From: Hymenobacter swuensis DY53
GTDB lineage: Bacteria; Bacteroidota; Bacteroidia; Cytophagales; Hymenobacteraceae
Assembly: GCF_000576555.1 (NCBI RefSeq)
Contig: NZ_CP007145.1
Location: 1,364,001-1,428,000, forward strand
Direction of reading: 5' to 3'
Length of the DNA: 64,000 bases
The notes under the pieces: model-generated
The model's database searches: none
What the model was told of the DNA's origin: nothing
The model's input: the letters and a program-made list of their open reading frames with translations, nothing else
Made by a program: the position numbers and the translations under genes
Shown: in pieces, positions 9,065-18,015 of the stretch
How positions within the stretch are numbered: the stretch's first letter is position 1
Layout of the letters: every line of letters starts with the position of its first letter

Positions 9065-10975
9065 ATGCATAGATATTGCGCGTGGCTTATATGGATGGGG
9101 TTACAACTGCTTCTCTTGGCTTTTCCAGCCGAGGCACAAACCCTGCAGCTGGATACGCTTCATGAGCAGGCCCAAGTTGGTAGCCGCCCGGCGCTTAATA
9201 AGTTGATCCAGCTTACTAAAAGTCGCCGGCAAGTGCATTACGCTATTGGTCGCCATCAGCGGAAAGGCCAACTGGGCAAGCTGGCTAGTAGCAATCTGCG
9301 GAGTCTGGTCGTATTTTCGGACGCAGAACTAAAAGGGCGGCCTCTGGATTTTTCGCGAAATCACCTGGCTCTGGTGCGGGCTAAAGCAGCAGCGTTACGC
9401 TACTTTCCCCTGTACCAGCACTGGGGGCTAAGCCCGCTGGAAGACGATTCCAGCAGCATATATCATGCACGCCTTCTACCGGCCGGTAGTGCGCAACCCA
9501 TGCAAAAGTCACTGCCCGATATCCTATTTAAGCAACCCGGCAGTGCCCGGTTGGACTCGCTTTGGCAAGCCAGAAATCCATTAGTGCTACGGGAATTGCC
9601 TCGCTACGTGTATGCGTGCCGACACAAGGGCTTCTTCTGGACAGAGGACGTAAAGGCATTTATGGAGCAAGCTACTGGCCTGCAGCTGGGCGTTCAGAAC
9701 TATGCAGCTGACACCGTGTATACTTTAGAATATGATCACTATGACGTAGCCCTACACCACTACAACATCTTCTGGGCCCGGCATTACCAGGAATTTCGTT
9801 GGAATCAGCAGCTGGCTCGTTTTGAAGCCCCCAATCTGACAGTGTATCCCCGCTCGGTGGTGCGGCAGCTGCTGGATCAGATTGTCAGTCAGGATTCCAG
9901 TGCTGCCTTTCGTGCTTATACTATTCTTATCGAGCAGGGAATTCAGGTGGATAGGACTTATAGAAAAGAAGCAGCAATGGGTTTTTTTGCCAACCCGAGC
10001 CTGCCAATCTTCTGGGATAGTTTTGTGGCAAGTAAGCAGACGCTCCGCGCCTATCTGCTCCCTACTGGGCTGCCACTCACGCTGCCGACCGCCCTAGCCG
10101 CTCAAAGCCGGCAGCTATTGCAGCCGCTTTCGTTCGGGCAGCGCTACCGTTTGGAGAACCAGCTCATGCAGGAGCTGAGTCCGCAAACTGTTACGGCGTT
10201 CGAGTTGCTGATGCTGGATTACCAGCGAAATGCGCTGGCCCAGGAGTCGGTAGGGCGTATTCTGGATGTATTATACTCTCGTTATTGGCCAACCATAATA
10301 GCAGATAAGGTGCTGCTGGCGCTGTATCTCAAAAAAGTACGTGTGTATGACGAACTGGGTATTGTGGGCAGCTGTAATGATCTGGCGGTTAAACTGAGTG
10401 GGCTGACTGGCAGTGCCCGGCGGACCCTGCTTGCCGTGCAGGATGCTACCTCGGATGCTGATGTGCGTAAAGCAGCCCGGACGGCGTTACGGCCTCACCA
10501 ACGCCACGAGTCCCGACGGACCTTCAGTCTGGTACGGCCCGGCTCCCGCCCAACGGTAACGTACAATCCGGACAGCTTAAGGCACGTACTGCAGCAACAG
10601 GGCCTGATAGTGTACACGGGCAGTCAGTTAGACCTGGCGCGCCTAGATACCGCCCTGAAATATGATGCTCCTTTGGGATTTGTGGGGGGGCATATGCCCC
10701 GCACTACTACCCTGGAGCCATTGATTCGGTTACTGGAAGCAACGTTCCGCACTGACCTGGGTTTCGGTGCCACCTTCGGCGACTGGCGGATTTCTGGTTC
10801 CCCGTCCGTAGTGCACAGGGCCCGCGCGTGGCAGGCGTACCTGCGGCAGCAAGGACTGATAGCCAAGGACAATGCGCCGATTTCCTTCGTGCAGGAGAAT
10901 ACTTTTTACACCCGGTTTAAAGCCAGCAGGGCCAAGCGGAGGATTAAAGTATTCCTGTACCGGTTATCTCATTAG
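9065..10975 (+). CDS. Exported protein of unknown family, 636 aa
   Basis: It has a clear signal peptide (hydrophobic stretch ending PAEAQ near residue 23), then a long hydrophilic chain without recognisable catalytic motifs. The middle and C-terminal parts are helix-rich with evenly spaced Leu/Ala (for example around residues 370-470), which could be armadillo/HEAT-like, but this is only an impression. The final ~15 residues are strongly basic (KASRAKRRIKVFLYR). Codon use is slightly more A/T-rich than its neighbours. It is followed after 41 bases by a convergent membrane protein gene. Function unknown; periplasmic location is inferred. Confidence 0.75.
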   Translation: MHRYCAWLIWMGLQLLLLAFPAEAQTLQLDTLHEQAQVGSRPALNKLIQLTKSRRQVHYAIGRHQRKGQLGKLASSNLRSLVVFSDAELKGRPLDFSRNHLALVRAKAAALRYFPLYQHWGLSPLEDDSSSIYHARLLPAGSAQPMQKSLPDILFKQPGSARLDSLWQARNPLVLRELPRYVYACRHKGFFWTEDVKAFMEQATGLQLGVQNYAADTVYTLEYDHYDVALHHYNIFWARHYQEFRWNQQLARFEAPNLTVYPRSVVRQLLDQIVSQDSSAAFRAYTILIEQGIQVDRTYRKEAAMGFFANPSLPIFWDSFVASKQTLRAYLLPTGLPLTLPTALAAQSRQLLQPLSFGQRYRLENQLMQELSPQTVTAFELLMLDYQRNALAQESVGRILDVLYSRYWPTIIADKVLLALYLKKVRVYDELGIVGSCNDLAVKLSGLTGSARRTLLAVQDATSDADVRKAARTALRPHQRHESRRTFSLVRPGSRPTVTYNPDSLRHVLQQQGLIVYTGSQLDLARLDTALKYDAPLGFVGGHMPRTTTLEPLIRLLEATFRTDLGFGATFGDWRISGSPSVVHRARAWQAYLRQQGLIAKDNAPISFVQENTFYTRFKASRAKRRIKVFLYRLSH

Positions 10976-11016
10976 CTTCCACAAGCTCCTGTGCAGAAAG
11001 AGAGTTACAACTGCTG

Positions 11017-11436
11017 CTATGATCCTGCCACCTGTTCTGCCCGGTTTTCCCGGGGCCGTTGCACCAAGTAATAGTACAGCAGAATCACGAGGCCCGTCAG
11101 GAACGGCAGCAGGGCCAGATGTTTGCCGGTAAGGCTGCCCCACACTATCACGGTATCAAAGCCCATGAATTCACTGAGCATCCAGTAGGAGTTGGCGGAA
11201 ATCCAGAAGACGATGGCCAGGTTGTGGGCCAGCTCGGCCGCCATGTGGCGGGTGCGCCAGGTGATAAGCACGGCAATGGTGAGCGTCGGGAAAATTATGC
11301 TGATGCCCAGCGGTTTCCAGATCATGCACCAGCCAATGTCCTTGAGCAGCCAAAACAGGATGTGCAGGTTTTCCATCCGCCGGTACGGGGCCGGGATGGT
11401 GTAGGGCTGGTCGTTGGGCGCGGGCATGGCAGGCAA
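11017..11436 (-). CDS. Small four-helix membrane protein, unknown function
   Basis: A 139-residue protein with four hydrophobic segments (about residues 25-45, 45-60, 70-90 and 105-125) and a short polar N-terminus rich in Pro. Segments contain Trp/Tyr-rich patches such as YWMLSEFMGFD. An alternative start is the internal Met 21 (MENLHILFW). It resembles small uncharacterised Bacteroidota inner-membrane proteins; no motif gives a function. It is convergent with the unknown exported protein and divergent from the DUF2459 gene. Confidence 0.7.
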   Translation of the reverse strand: MPAMPAPNDQPYTIPAPYRRMENLHILFWLLKDIGWCMIWKPLGISIIFPTLTIAVLITWRTRHMAAELAHNLAIVFWISANSYWMLSEFMGFDTVIVWGSLTGKHLALLPFLTGLVILLYYYLVQRPRENRAEQVAGS

Positions 11437-11569
11437 GGGAAAGTGCTAAAGATAATGGCCGGTCACTATTCCATCGGGCCGCCAGGGGCGGGTTGGGCCA
11501 GTCATCTGGTTCAGCTTTTTTGGCTGGGCCGCGTATGAGGGGCAGCTTTCCACTTTTTCAGTTTGCCTT

Positions 11570-12262
11570 ATGATAACGCCGGTAGTTCGAAAAATAGCCA
11601 AAGGAGTTGCCTGGACGGGCGGTGGCATCCTGGGCGCGGTGGCCTTGTACCTGGTGGCCGCCGCCGGATTATCGGTTATTCCGGTAGCTGCCGAAAATCC
11701 GGACACTGCGCCGGATGAAGTGGAGGCCTACCTGCTCTCCAACGGTGTGCATACTGACCTGGTAGTGCCCGTGCGCAGCCCCCAGATGGACTGGACCCGG
11801 CTGGTGCCCTACGCTCATACGCCCGCCGCCGACAGTACCATGCAGTTCGTGGGCTTTGGCTGGGGAGATAAAGGCTTTTACCTCGATACGCCCACCTGGG
11901 CAGAGCTGAAGCCCAGCACCGCCGTAAAGGCTATGTTCTGGATGAGTACCACGGCCATGCACACCACTTTTCACCACCGGCCTACTTTGGGGCCCGATTG
12001 TGTGCCGCTGCACCTGAGCCGCGCCGAATATACCCGGCTGATTCAGTTTATCGAGAGCAGTTTTGCTCATGATGCGCAGGGACGCGTGCAGCACATTGCG
12101 GGCCATAGCTACGGGCAGCACGATGCTTTTTACGAGGCTAAACGCACGTACAATCTGTTCTACACCTGCAACAGTTGGGCTAACGAAGGCCTGAAAAAAG
12201 CTGGGCAGAAGGCAGCTTTATGGACGCCTTTCGACTTCGGGATTTTCTGGCATTACCGGTAG
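11570..12262 (+). CDS. DUF2459 / TIGR02117 family protein
   Basis: A 230-residue protein with one N-terminal membrane segment (about residues 15-38) and a periplasmic domain. Family hallmarks are the SNGVHTDLVVPV motif, GFGWGDKGFYLDTPTW and the C-terminal YNLFYTCNSWANEGLKKAG, where a conserved Cys-Asn and His residues suggest a papain-like (NlpC/P60-like) fold. The family is named from urease-linked members, but no urease gene is near. The reaction is unknown. It stands alone, about 70 bases before the carbonic anhydrase gene. Confidence 0.85.
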   Translation: MITPVVRKIAKGVAWTGGGILGAVALYLVAAAGLSVIPVAAENPDTAPDEVEAYLLSNGVHTDLVVPVRSPQMDWTRLVPYAHTPAADSTMQFVGFGWGDKGFYLDTPTWAELKPSTAVKAMFWMSTTAMHTTFHHRPTLGPDCVPLHLSRAEYTRLIQFIESSFAHDAQGRVQHIAGHSYGQHDAFYEAKRTYNLFYTCNSWANEGLKKAGQKAALWTPFDFGIFWHYR

Positions 12263-12333
12263 CCTGCCCAAGCTCGACCATAAATTTCTGCCCGCAGTGT
12301 ATCCCGGCAATTTAAAGAACGTATGAACCTACT

Positions 12334-13053
12334 ATGACGACGTACGACGAAATCTTCGACAACAACCGCAAGTGGGTAGCCACCAACACCGGTTCCAACG
12401 CCAATTTTCTGGAGCATCTGGCCTCCGACCAGAAGCCTGATTATCTCTACATTGGGTGCAGCGACTCGCGCGTGACGGCGGAGGAACTAATGGGCGTGGC
12501 TCCGGGAGAAGTATTTGTACACCGCAACGTGGCTAATCTGGTCAATAACCTCGACCTCAACGCCATGTCGGTGGTAGAATATGCCGTGGCGCACCTGCAC
12601 GTAAAACACATTGTGGTGTGCGGCCACTACGGCTGCGGTGGCGTGAAAGCGGCCATGCAGTCAAAGGATTTGGGTATCATGAACCCTTGGCTGCGTAACA
12701 TCCGCGACGTATACCGCCTGCACCATAACGAGCTGGACGCCATTCAGGACGCTGATGCACGCTACGACCGGCTGGTAGAACTGAACGTGCAGGAGCAGTG
12801 TGCCAACGTCATAAAAACGGCCGTGGTGCAAAAAAGCTACCTCAAGCGCCAGACACCCATCGTACACGGCTGGGTATTTGACCTGAAAACCGGGCTGCTG
12901 AAGGATCTGAAGCTTGATTACGAAAAGATGCTGCACGATATTCAGGCCATCTATAACCTAGGCGACGAGCCCCTGTTCACTTATGAGCAGGACCAGGACA
13001 ACCCCGCCGAGGAAATTGCCAAAGAAGCTAAAGAAGAATCAGAGCGGGTATAA
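12334..13053 (+). CDS. can: Beta-class carbonic anhydrase
   Basis: A 239-residue zinc enzyme that interconverts CO2 and bicarbonate in the cytoplasm. Zinc ligands are Cys in YIGCSDSRVT (with the Asp-Arg dyad) and the His and Cys of VVCGHYGCGGV; GEVFVHRNVANLV is also diagnostic. Length fits the family, with an acidic C-terminal tail rich in Glu/Lys. It ends with a strong terminator 15 bases after the stop, so it is probably monocistronic or read together with the DUF2459 gene upstream. Confidence 0.95.
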   Translation: MTTYDEIFDNNRKWVATNTGSNANFLEHLASDQKPDYLYIGCSDSRVTAEELMGVAPGEVFVHRNVANLVNNLDLNAMSVVEYAVAHLHVKHIVVCGHYGCGGVKAAMQSKDLGIMNPWLRNIRDVYRLHHNELDAIQDADARYDRLVELNVQEQCANVIKTAVVQKSYLKRQTPIVHGWVFDLKTGLLKDLKLDYEKMLHDIQAIYNLGDEPLFTYEQDQDNPAEEIAKEAKEESERV

Positions 13054-13067
13054 CGTCTCTTCTGCTT

Positions 13068-13126
13068 AAAAAACCGGCCCCCGGGTTCAAGGAGTTGATT
13101 CCTGAACCCGGGGGCCGGTTTTTGTT
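13068..13126 (+). terminator. Strong rho-independent terminator after can
   Basis: A stem of about 22 pairs (core ACCGGCCCCCGGGTTCA with its complement, one single-base bulge) is flanked by A6 on the left and T5 on the right. It could work on both strands. Confidence 0.9.
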
Positions 13127-13223
13127 TGACAACTGAGGTGTTACCTGCGCGAGTGCCTGAAACAAAAACGGCTGCTTCCGGAACAGTTTCCGAAAACAGC
13201 CAATAAAAAAGTGAGAAAGATAA

Positions 13224-13478
13224 TTAGTTGAGCCAGATCTGAGCTACCGGCTCGAAGCGGTGTTGGGCAAATGCCCCGTAAGGGCGTTCGGCATAGAAAC
13301 CAAGCACATGAACCTGGACGTTGCCGGTGCGGGCATTGCGCCGCATCTGAACAGGGTACACCTGCCCGGGGGCCGGCCAATCACCGATATGGTCGGCGGG
13401 GCGTTGGCTAGCATCAATACAACGAGCGTATTGCTGCAAGGGAAGAGGATGGGGAAGCTTCGTTTTCGACATATCCAA
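13224..13478 (-). CDS. Small conserved-looking protein, 84 aa
   Basis: The reading frame has a natural composition and a plausible fold: an early Arg-Cys-Ile-Asp-Ala-Ser stretch, GDWPAPGQVYPV, then VQVHVLGFYAE and a C-terminal aromatic stretch. It resembles small Bacteroidota proteins that start with a CIDAS-like motif and have one mixed alpha/beta domain; their function is not known to me. The start may be Met 1 or Met 3. The overlapping minus-strand frame ending at 13244 is judged a shadow. It is convergent with the carbonic anhydrase gene. Confidence 0.6.
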   Translation of the reverse strand: MDMSKTKLPHPLPLQQYARCIDASQRPADHIGDWPAPGQVYPVQMRRNARTGNVQVHVLGFYAERPYGAFAQHRFEPVAQIWLN

Positions 13479-13735
13479 AGATACGAATATTGTCGCAATT
13501 CAGCTAAAAAAATTAGTGTGTAAAATACTGCCCAATGGCTGCGCTTTATTGATCTAATGCAATGATAAGTTACCTTATTTCAAAGCTCGACAGTGGATTG
13601 ATGCGCAAGTGGTGACAGTAAATAACCAGTGTGAATGCACTGGTGGTGCTAATATTATTAGTGTATTGATTCTGTTTACCGGCTCCTGAATATCAGAGCA
13701 GCCGGCCGAGCCTGTATTCTGCCGGCTGCTGCTAC

Positions 13736-16567
13736 TCACTGTTGCCGCAATAGCCGGAGCGTGGTACTGCCGGTGCGCGTTTGAACGCGTAGCAAGTATA
13801 AGCCCGGCGTATAAAAACTCATATCCAGTACGGTAGAGCTGCCTGTGACCTGCCGAGTGCTTAGCAATTGCCCCAGCCCTGAAAACAGCTGTATCGTAGC
13901 GGGACCTGCTGGAAGGTCTAGCCGGGTAAGGCTGGTGGTAGGATTGGGATACAGGACTACGCCTGCCAGCCATGGCGTACGAGTAGGCAACAGCTGCTGG
14001 TAGCGGGTAGCGGCGGCATCGGCAGCAGTCTGCAGCTGGCTGAGGCTGGGAGCTGCCAATACGGCAAACGCCACCGTGACGGAATCGGCGGGGGCCAGGA
14101 ACGGGAGAGTGGCGCCGGTGACCTGGGAGGCGTCGGTGGGCGTCAGGAGGCGGGCGTTCTGAGTGCCGATGCTGAGGGTGATGAACTTTTCGGCCGCGCT
14201 GAAGCCATCGGCCAAGCGCACGGCTGCGGAAGCAGGGGCTTGATTATTGATGGCGTATGCACTGGCCTGACCACCGGACAGGTGCCGCAGGCCAGTGAAA
14301 ATTTGGGCATCCGATGGATCGAACAGGTATTGCAGTCGGCGGGCAGCATCCCACTCCACCACGTTACGGCCGGCTTCACCGGGCAGGTCCCAGTCCATAA
14401 ACAGCCCCACATGCAGGGGTTTCAGGGTGTCGGTGGTGAGATTGGTGAGTTGGTATTCCAGAATAACATAGTCGCGGTGCGGTGATGTGGCTTCGGCGTA
14501 GGCATGCTGGCGTACCCGCACCCCCACGGTGCGACCCTGCGTGAGGCTGGGGAGAGAGTCGCGGAAAGTACCGGCTGCTTCCTGGGTTGCGCGCATCGGC
14601 TGGGCCAGCAGATATGCCCGATTCAGGGTCAGAAAGTCCACATCGGCTCCGCGCCGGTCGTTGCGCACGTTATCCGACACGCGGGTAGCGGAAGTAGCAA
14701 GCAACAGGCCGCCTTCCGATAACAAAGGCGCACCCTGGCGGTAAGTCACGCCCTCACCCGCATCGGAGCCCAAACCATCATAGCCGATGTTGCCCCGGCT
14801 GGTGAGTGTCAGGGCTATGTCGCCGGCATCCAGCACCACGTAATCAGGATTCAGCAGGATGGTCTCGTACTGGTCTTCCTGGTATCCGGTAGCCGCATCC
14901 TGAAACCGGTAGCGCACCACGGCTTTCGTGTTAAGCGGAGCCGCCGCCGCTACGGTCAGCCGGAAAGGAGTCGCCGCATTCGAGCGTTGCTCCAGCGTGG
15001 CCATGCTTCCCGCCGTAAAGGTGCTTTGCCGCACCAGTACATAAGGCGACAGGGAAGAAAGCGTGACGGTTAGGTTGCTGACGGGCTGTAACAGGTTCTG
15101 GACCTGCACAGCCAACCGCAACGTGTCGCCGGGGGCGTAGGCCCGGCGGTTGGGAGCGAATGTGCGCGTTACCAGTCGGGCGGAGTGCTGGCCGGTTTCC
15201 GTGACGGCCCGCAGCACGTTGAGGCGGCCCGAACCAATGCGGCCGGCGTAGGCAGCGTTGCCGGGCAGGGCATCAATGTTATCGGTGGTACGGCGCAGCT
15301 GGGCTGCTACTTGAGCAGCGTTATAATGCGGAAACCGGGTGCGTACTAGGCCCGCCGCTCCGGCTACCAACGGGGCCGCAAATGAGGAGCCGCCCACCGC
15401 GAAATAATCGGTATCTGAGTTGCCCAAGGTAGTCAGAATCTGGGTGCCGGGCGCCGATAGATCTACGCGCCGGCTGAACGTGGCGTTAGCACTGCGCTCA
15501 TCGGTGGAGGTAGTAGTGGCTACGGACAGCACATGCTGGTAGCTGGCGGGGTAGAAGTCGAGGTCGGCGGGCGTGTTACCGGCAGCGGCAACTACTACCG
15601 CGTCGCGGTTGATGGCGGCGTAGGTGATAATATCCTGCTCATACTGGGAACGGCCACCCGCCGCGCCCCAGGACAGGTTGATAACCCGGCAGCCGTGGTC
15701 GGCGGCGTACACAATGGCCTCGTAGCCCGCAAAAGAGCCCGTGGTGTTGCTGGAATAGATTTTCAGCGGCATAAACCGGCACCGGAAGCCTACCCCGGCT
15801 ATGCCTTTGCCGTTATTGGTAGCGGCAGAAGCGCAGCCGGCTACCAGAATGCCATGTACGCTGTTGGCCTCGCGGGTGGGGTCGTTGTCGTTGTCGGCAA
15901 AATCCCAGCCGTAGTAATTGTCCACGTAGCCATCCTGGTCATTGTCGACTCCGTCAATCGGGTCCCGGCGGTTGACCTGAATCTGCGAAGCCAGGTCCTC
16001 GTGGGTGAGGCGGGTGCCGCCATCGGCAATGGCAATTACCACGCTGGTATCACCCTGTGTAACGTCCCAGGCCCGGTAGGCGCGGATATTCTTCAGGTGA
16101 TACTGCCCCCCGGTCCGGGTGGAATCCGCCAATGGGTCGGAGGTTTGCAGTAGGGGCGGGTAGTAATATACCGGCTCGGCGTACTCTACGGTACCGGTTT
16201 TGCGCAACGCCTGACAAACGGCTTCCACAGAGGCTCCATCCGGCAAGGCCGCCTGAAAAATCAGGCCTAAATCAACGGCCCCGGGCTGGTCGGGACCCGG
16301 CGGCCGGGCGTGCGGAAATTTGGGCTGTACTGCCTGTGCCTGTATCCGCGTGAGCGTAGCATCAAGTACCGAATTGCCGGTAAGGCCGGGTGCCGGACGC
16401 TGGGCCGTTGGGGCCGGTTTCAGCTTGAACACAACCCGCCCCGCCACTACGGTTTTAACCGGTACTTCGGCGGAAGTCAGCTGGGCAGCAACCGGTAGTG
16501 CGGAACTGCTCAGTACCCCCAAAATAAGCAGGCTGCGGAGGAACAGAAAGAGTAGAGGAAGCCGCAT
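13736..16567 (-). CDS. Secreted S8 (subtilisin-like) serine protease with T9SS sorting domain
   Basis: A 943-residue secreted endopeptidase. It has a signal peptide (1-28), a propeptide-like region to about residue 160, then the subtilase domain: Asp in VIAIADGGTRLTHEDL, His in NSVHGILVAGCAS and Ser in GGSSFAAPLVAGAAG (the usual GTS is GSS here). A Ca-binding-like NQDGYVDN loop lies between Asp and His. A long beta-sandwich region follows, and the C-terminal ~75 residues (VVLYPNPTTS ... GLYLLRVQT) are a type A T9SS sorting domain, so the protein should be exported and anchored or released by T9SS. A weak hairpin (13697-13706 with 13721-13730) lies just after the stop; otherwise 13479-13735 shows nothing clear. 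Confidence 0.93.
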   Translation of the reverse strand: MRLPLLFLFLRSLLILGVLSSSALPVAAQLTSAEVPVKTVVAGRVVFKLKPAPTAQRPAPGLTGNSVLDATLTRIQAQAVQPKFPHARPPGPDQPGAVDLGLIFQAALPDGASVEAVCQALRKTGTVEYAEPVYYYPPLLQTSDPLADSTRTGGQYHLKNIRAYRAWDVTQGDTSVVIAIADGGTRLTHEDLASQIQVNRRDPIDGVDNDQDGYVDNYYGWDFADNDNDPTREANSVHGILVAGCASAATNNGKGIAGVGFRCRFMPLKIYSSNTTGSFAGYEAIVYAADHGCRVINLSWGAAGGRSQYEQDIITYAAINRDAVVVAAAGNTPADLDFYPASYQHVLSVATTTSTDERSANATFSRRVDLSAPGTQILTTLGNSDTDYFAVGGSSFAAPLVAGAAGLVRTRFPHYNAAQVAAQLRRTTDNIDALPGNAAYAGRIGSGRLNVLRAVTETGQHSARLVTRTFAPNRRAYAPGDTLRLAVQVQNLLQPVSNLTVTLSSLSPYVLVRQSTFTAGSMATLEQRSNAATPFRLTVAAAAPLNTKAVVRYRFQDAATGYQEDQYETILLNPDYVVLDAGDIALTLTSRGNIGYDGLGSDAGEGVTYRQGAPLLSEGGLLLATSATRVSDNVRNDRRGADVDFLTLNRAYLLAQPMRATQEAAGTFRDSLPSLTQGRTVGVRVRQHAYAEATSPHRDYVILEYQLTNLTTDTLKPLHVGLFMDWDLPGEAGRNVVEWDAARRLQYLFDPSDAQIFTGLRHLSGGQASAYAINNQAPASAAVRLADGFSAAEKFITLSIGTQNARLLTPTDASQVTGATLPFLAPADSVTVAFAVLAAPSLSQLQTAADAAATRYQQLLPTRTPWLAGVVLYPNPTTSLTRLDLPAGPATIQLFSGLGQLLSTRQVTGSSTVLDMSFYTPGLYLLRVQTRTGSTTLRLLRQQ

Positions 16568-16783
16568 ACATGTCTAAATAGAGTGGGAGCCAGGTCAGGT
16601 AAACGGGTTTTTTCGACCGGCGGATTCAGCCTGAAACAAGTGGGTGAATTTACCGCTTCCGGTACGGCTTCCCTATTCCCGGGGCAGCCTTTTCGATTAG
16701 TGCTGCCGCCGACTCTGCCAGTCAGCTCAATCTCCTCTCAACTAACTAATCAGGGGATATTTTCAGCTTCCCCTGAAAAGCCA

Positions 16784-16830
16784 AACCCCACCAGGTGCCC
16801 AACGCGTAACGGGGCAACCGGTGGGGTTTT
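16784..16830 (-). terminator. Terminator of the small lipoprotein gene
   Basis: A 9-base stem (16784-16792 with 16820-16828) is extended outward by CCTGAAAA and TTTTCAGG complementary stretches. It lies between the stop of the small lipoprotein and the start of the protease gene, both on the minus strand. Confidence 0.6.
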
Positions 16831-16848
16831 CAGGCGGCTAAATAGTGC

Positions 16849-17112
16849 TTACCGGGGCTTGGCGTATTTGTACTTTTTGGGGGCATCCACGGTGCGGTAC
16901 TTGTAAGGGTTTTTGGCGTTGGGGTCTACGTTGAGGCCCAGGCCAATAGGTTTGCGCTCCTTGCGGAAGCGGGCTTTGTTGTTTTCGCGCTTGGTTCGGT
17001 CCATCGAAACGGAGCCGTAACGGCTGGGACGTTCCAGCATTTTGTCTTCGCTGGAGCAGGAAGTTCCGAGCAGCAGCAGTGCAAAGGCAGAGGTAAGTAG
17101 GACGTATTTCAT
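16849..17112 (-). CDS. Small basic lipoprotein, 87 aa
   Basis: From the ATG at 17112 the protein has a signal peptide and lipobox LGTSC near residue 18, then a strongly basic tail rich in Lys/Arg/Tyr (for example NPYKYRTVDAPKKYKYAKPR). The upstream in-frame extension to 17148 would spoil the signal sequence, so the inner start is preferred. Predicted to be anchored in the envelope. The basic tail might contact lipopolysaccharide or peptidoglycan, but that is a guess. It is followed by its own terminator. Confidence 0.7.
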   Translation of the reverse strand: MKYVLLTSAFALLLLGTSCSSEDKMLERPSRYGSVSMDRTKRENNKARFRKERKPIGLGLNVDPNAKNPYKYRTVDAPKKYKYAKPR

Positions 17113-17254
17113 ACAAAACGGTGGCGAGTGGAGTGGAGGCCGATTCAACCGGGAATCAGCTACTTACTCGTCCGTGTACTCCGAAGAAACCCAAAAGGAT
17201 TCACCCAAAACGGAATAATACTGTCCGATTTTGGGGCCGGTTTCCGAGCTTGCC

Positions 17255-18004
17255 TTACAGACTTAGCATTTCCCGGAACCGTACCGACTGCTGCCGCGAA
17301 ACTTCTACTTCCGGGCCGCCGCGCAGCTTGATTTTGAGCGTATTGCTGAACCAGGGTTCAATGCTCTCCACCCATTTCAGGTTGATAATCTGCTGGCGGT
17401 TGGCCCGGAAAAACACGCGGTTATCCAGCCGCTGCTCCAGGTGCTGCAACGTGCGCGGAATCAGCGGCCGGTGCTGCTCGAAGTAAATCTGGGTGTAGCT
17501 GCCGTTGATTTCAAACAGCCGGATATCGGCCAGGCGCACAAACCAGCACCGTTCCCCATCCTTTACAAATACCTGATCCTGCTCAGTGAGTGGGGTAGGG
17601 GCTGCTTCCTCCGGCTCGGGCTCGGCGGCAGGGGCCAGCGCGGGCACCGGCGCGGTCAGTTTGGCCCGGGCTTTGGCCAAGGCTGCCGCCAACCGGTTTT
17701 CCTGAATGGGCTTGAGCAGATAATCCAGCGCGTTTACCTCAAAAGCCCGCAGCGCATACTCATCGTAGGCGGTGGTGAAAATGACGTGGGGAGCCGTTTC
17801 CAGCGAAGCCAGCAGTTCAAAACCCGTTTCGCCGGGCATATGGATGTCCAGGAACAGCACGTCGGGCTGCAGCTCCCGGAGCTGGGTGCGGGCTTCTTCG
17901 GCGTGGCGAGCTTCCCCTACCACGGTTACCTCCGGAAAAGCGCGCAGTAGGTGGCGCAGCTCGGTGCGGGCCAAGCGTGAATCATCAACGAGCAAAGCAT
18001 TCAT
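17255..18004 (-). CDS. LytTR-family response regulator
   Basis: A 249-residue regulator. The receiver domain (1-115) shows the acidic pair VDDS, phospho-acceptor Asp in LFLDIHMPGETG, TTAYDEYA and Lys in YLLKPIQ. An Ala/Pro/Glu-rich linker leads to a LytTR DNA-binding domain (about 150-249) with FLRANRQ-like FRANRQQIINL. It lies 11 bases after the histidine kinase gene and is almost certainly its partner (LytS/LytT-like pair). Targets are unknown; LytTR proteins bind direct repeats upstream of their targets. Confidence 0.93.
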   Translation of the reverse strand: MNALLVDDSRLARTELRHLLRAFPEVTVVGEARHAEEARTQLRELQPDVLFLDIHMPGETGFELLASLETAPHVIFTTAYDEYALRAFEVNALDYLLKPIQENRLAAALAKARAKLTAPVPALAPAAEPEPEEAAPTPLTEQDQVFVKDGERCWFVRLADIRLFEINGSYTQIYFEQHRPLIPRTLQHLEQRLDNRVFFRANRQQIINLKWVESIEPWFSNTLKIKLRGGPEVEVSRQQSVRFREMLSL

Positions 18005-18015
18005 CGGGCGCGGCG

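Noticed and set aside
13244..13498. Second minus-strand frame overlapping the 84-residue gene
   Set aside because: Ser/Arg/Pro-rich, no conserved-looking segment; the 13224-13478 frame reads more naturally.
16583..16906. 107-codon plus-strand frame upstream of the protease
   Set aside because: Overlaps a terminator and the minus-strand lipoprotein; unnatural composition.
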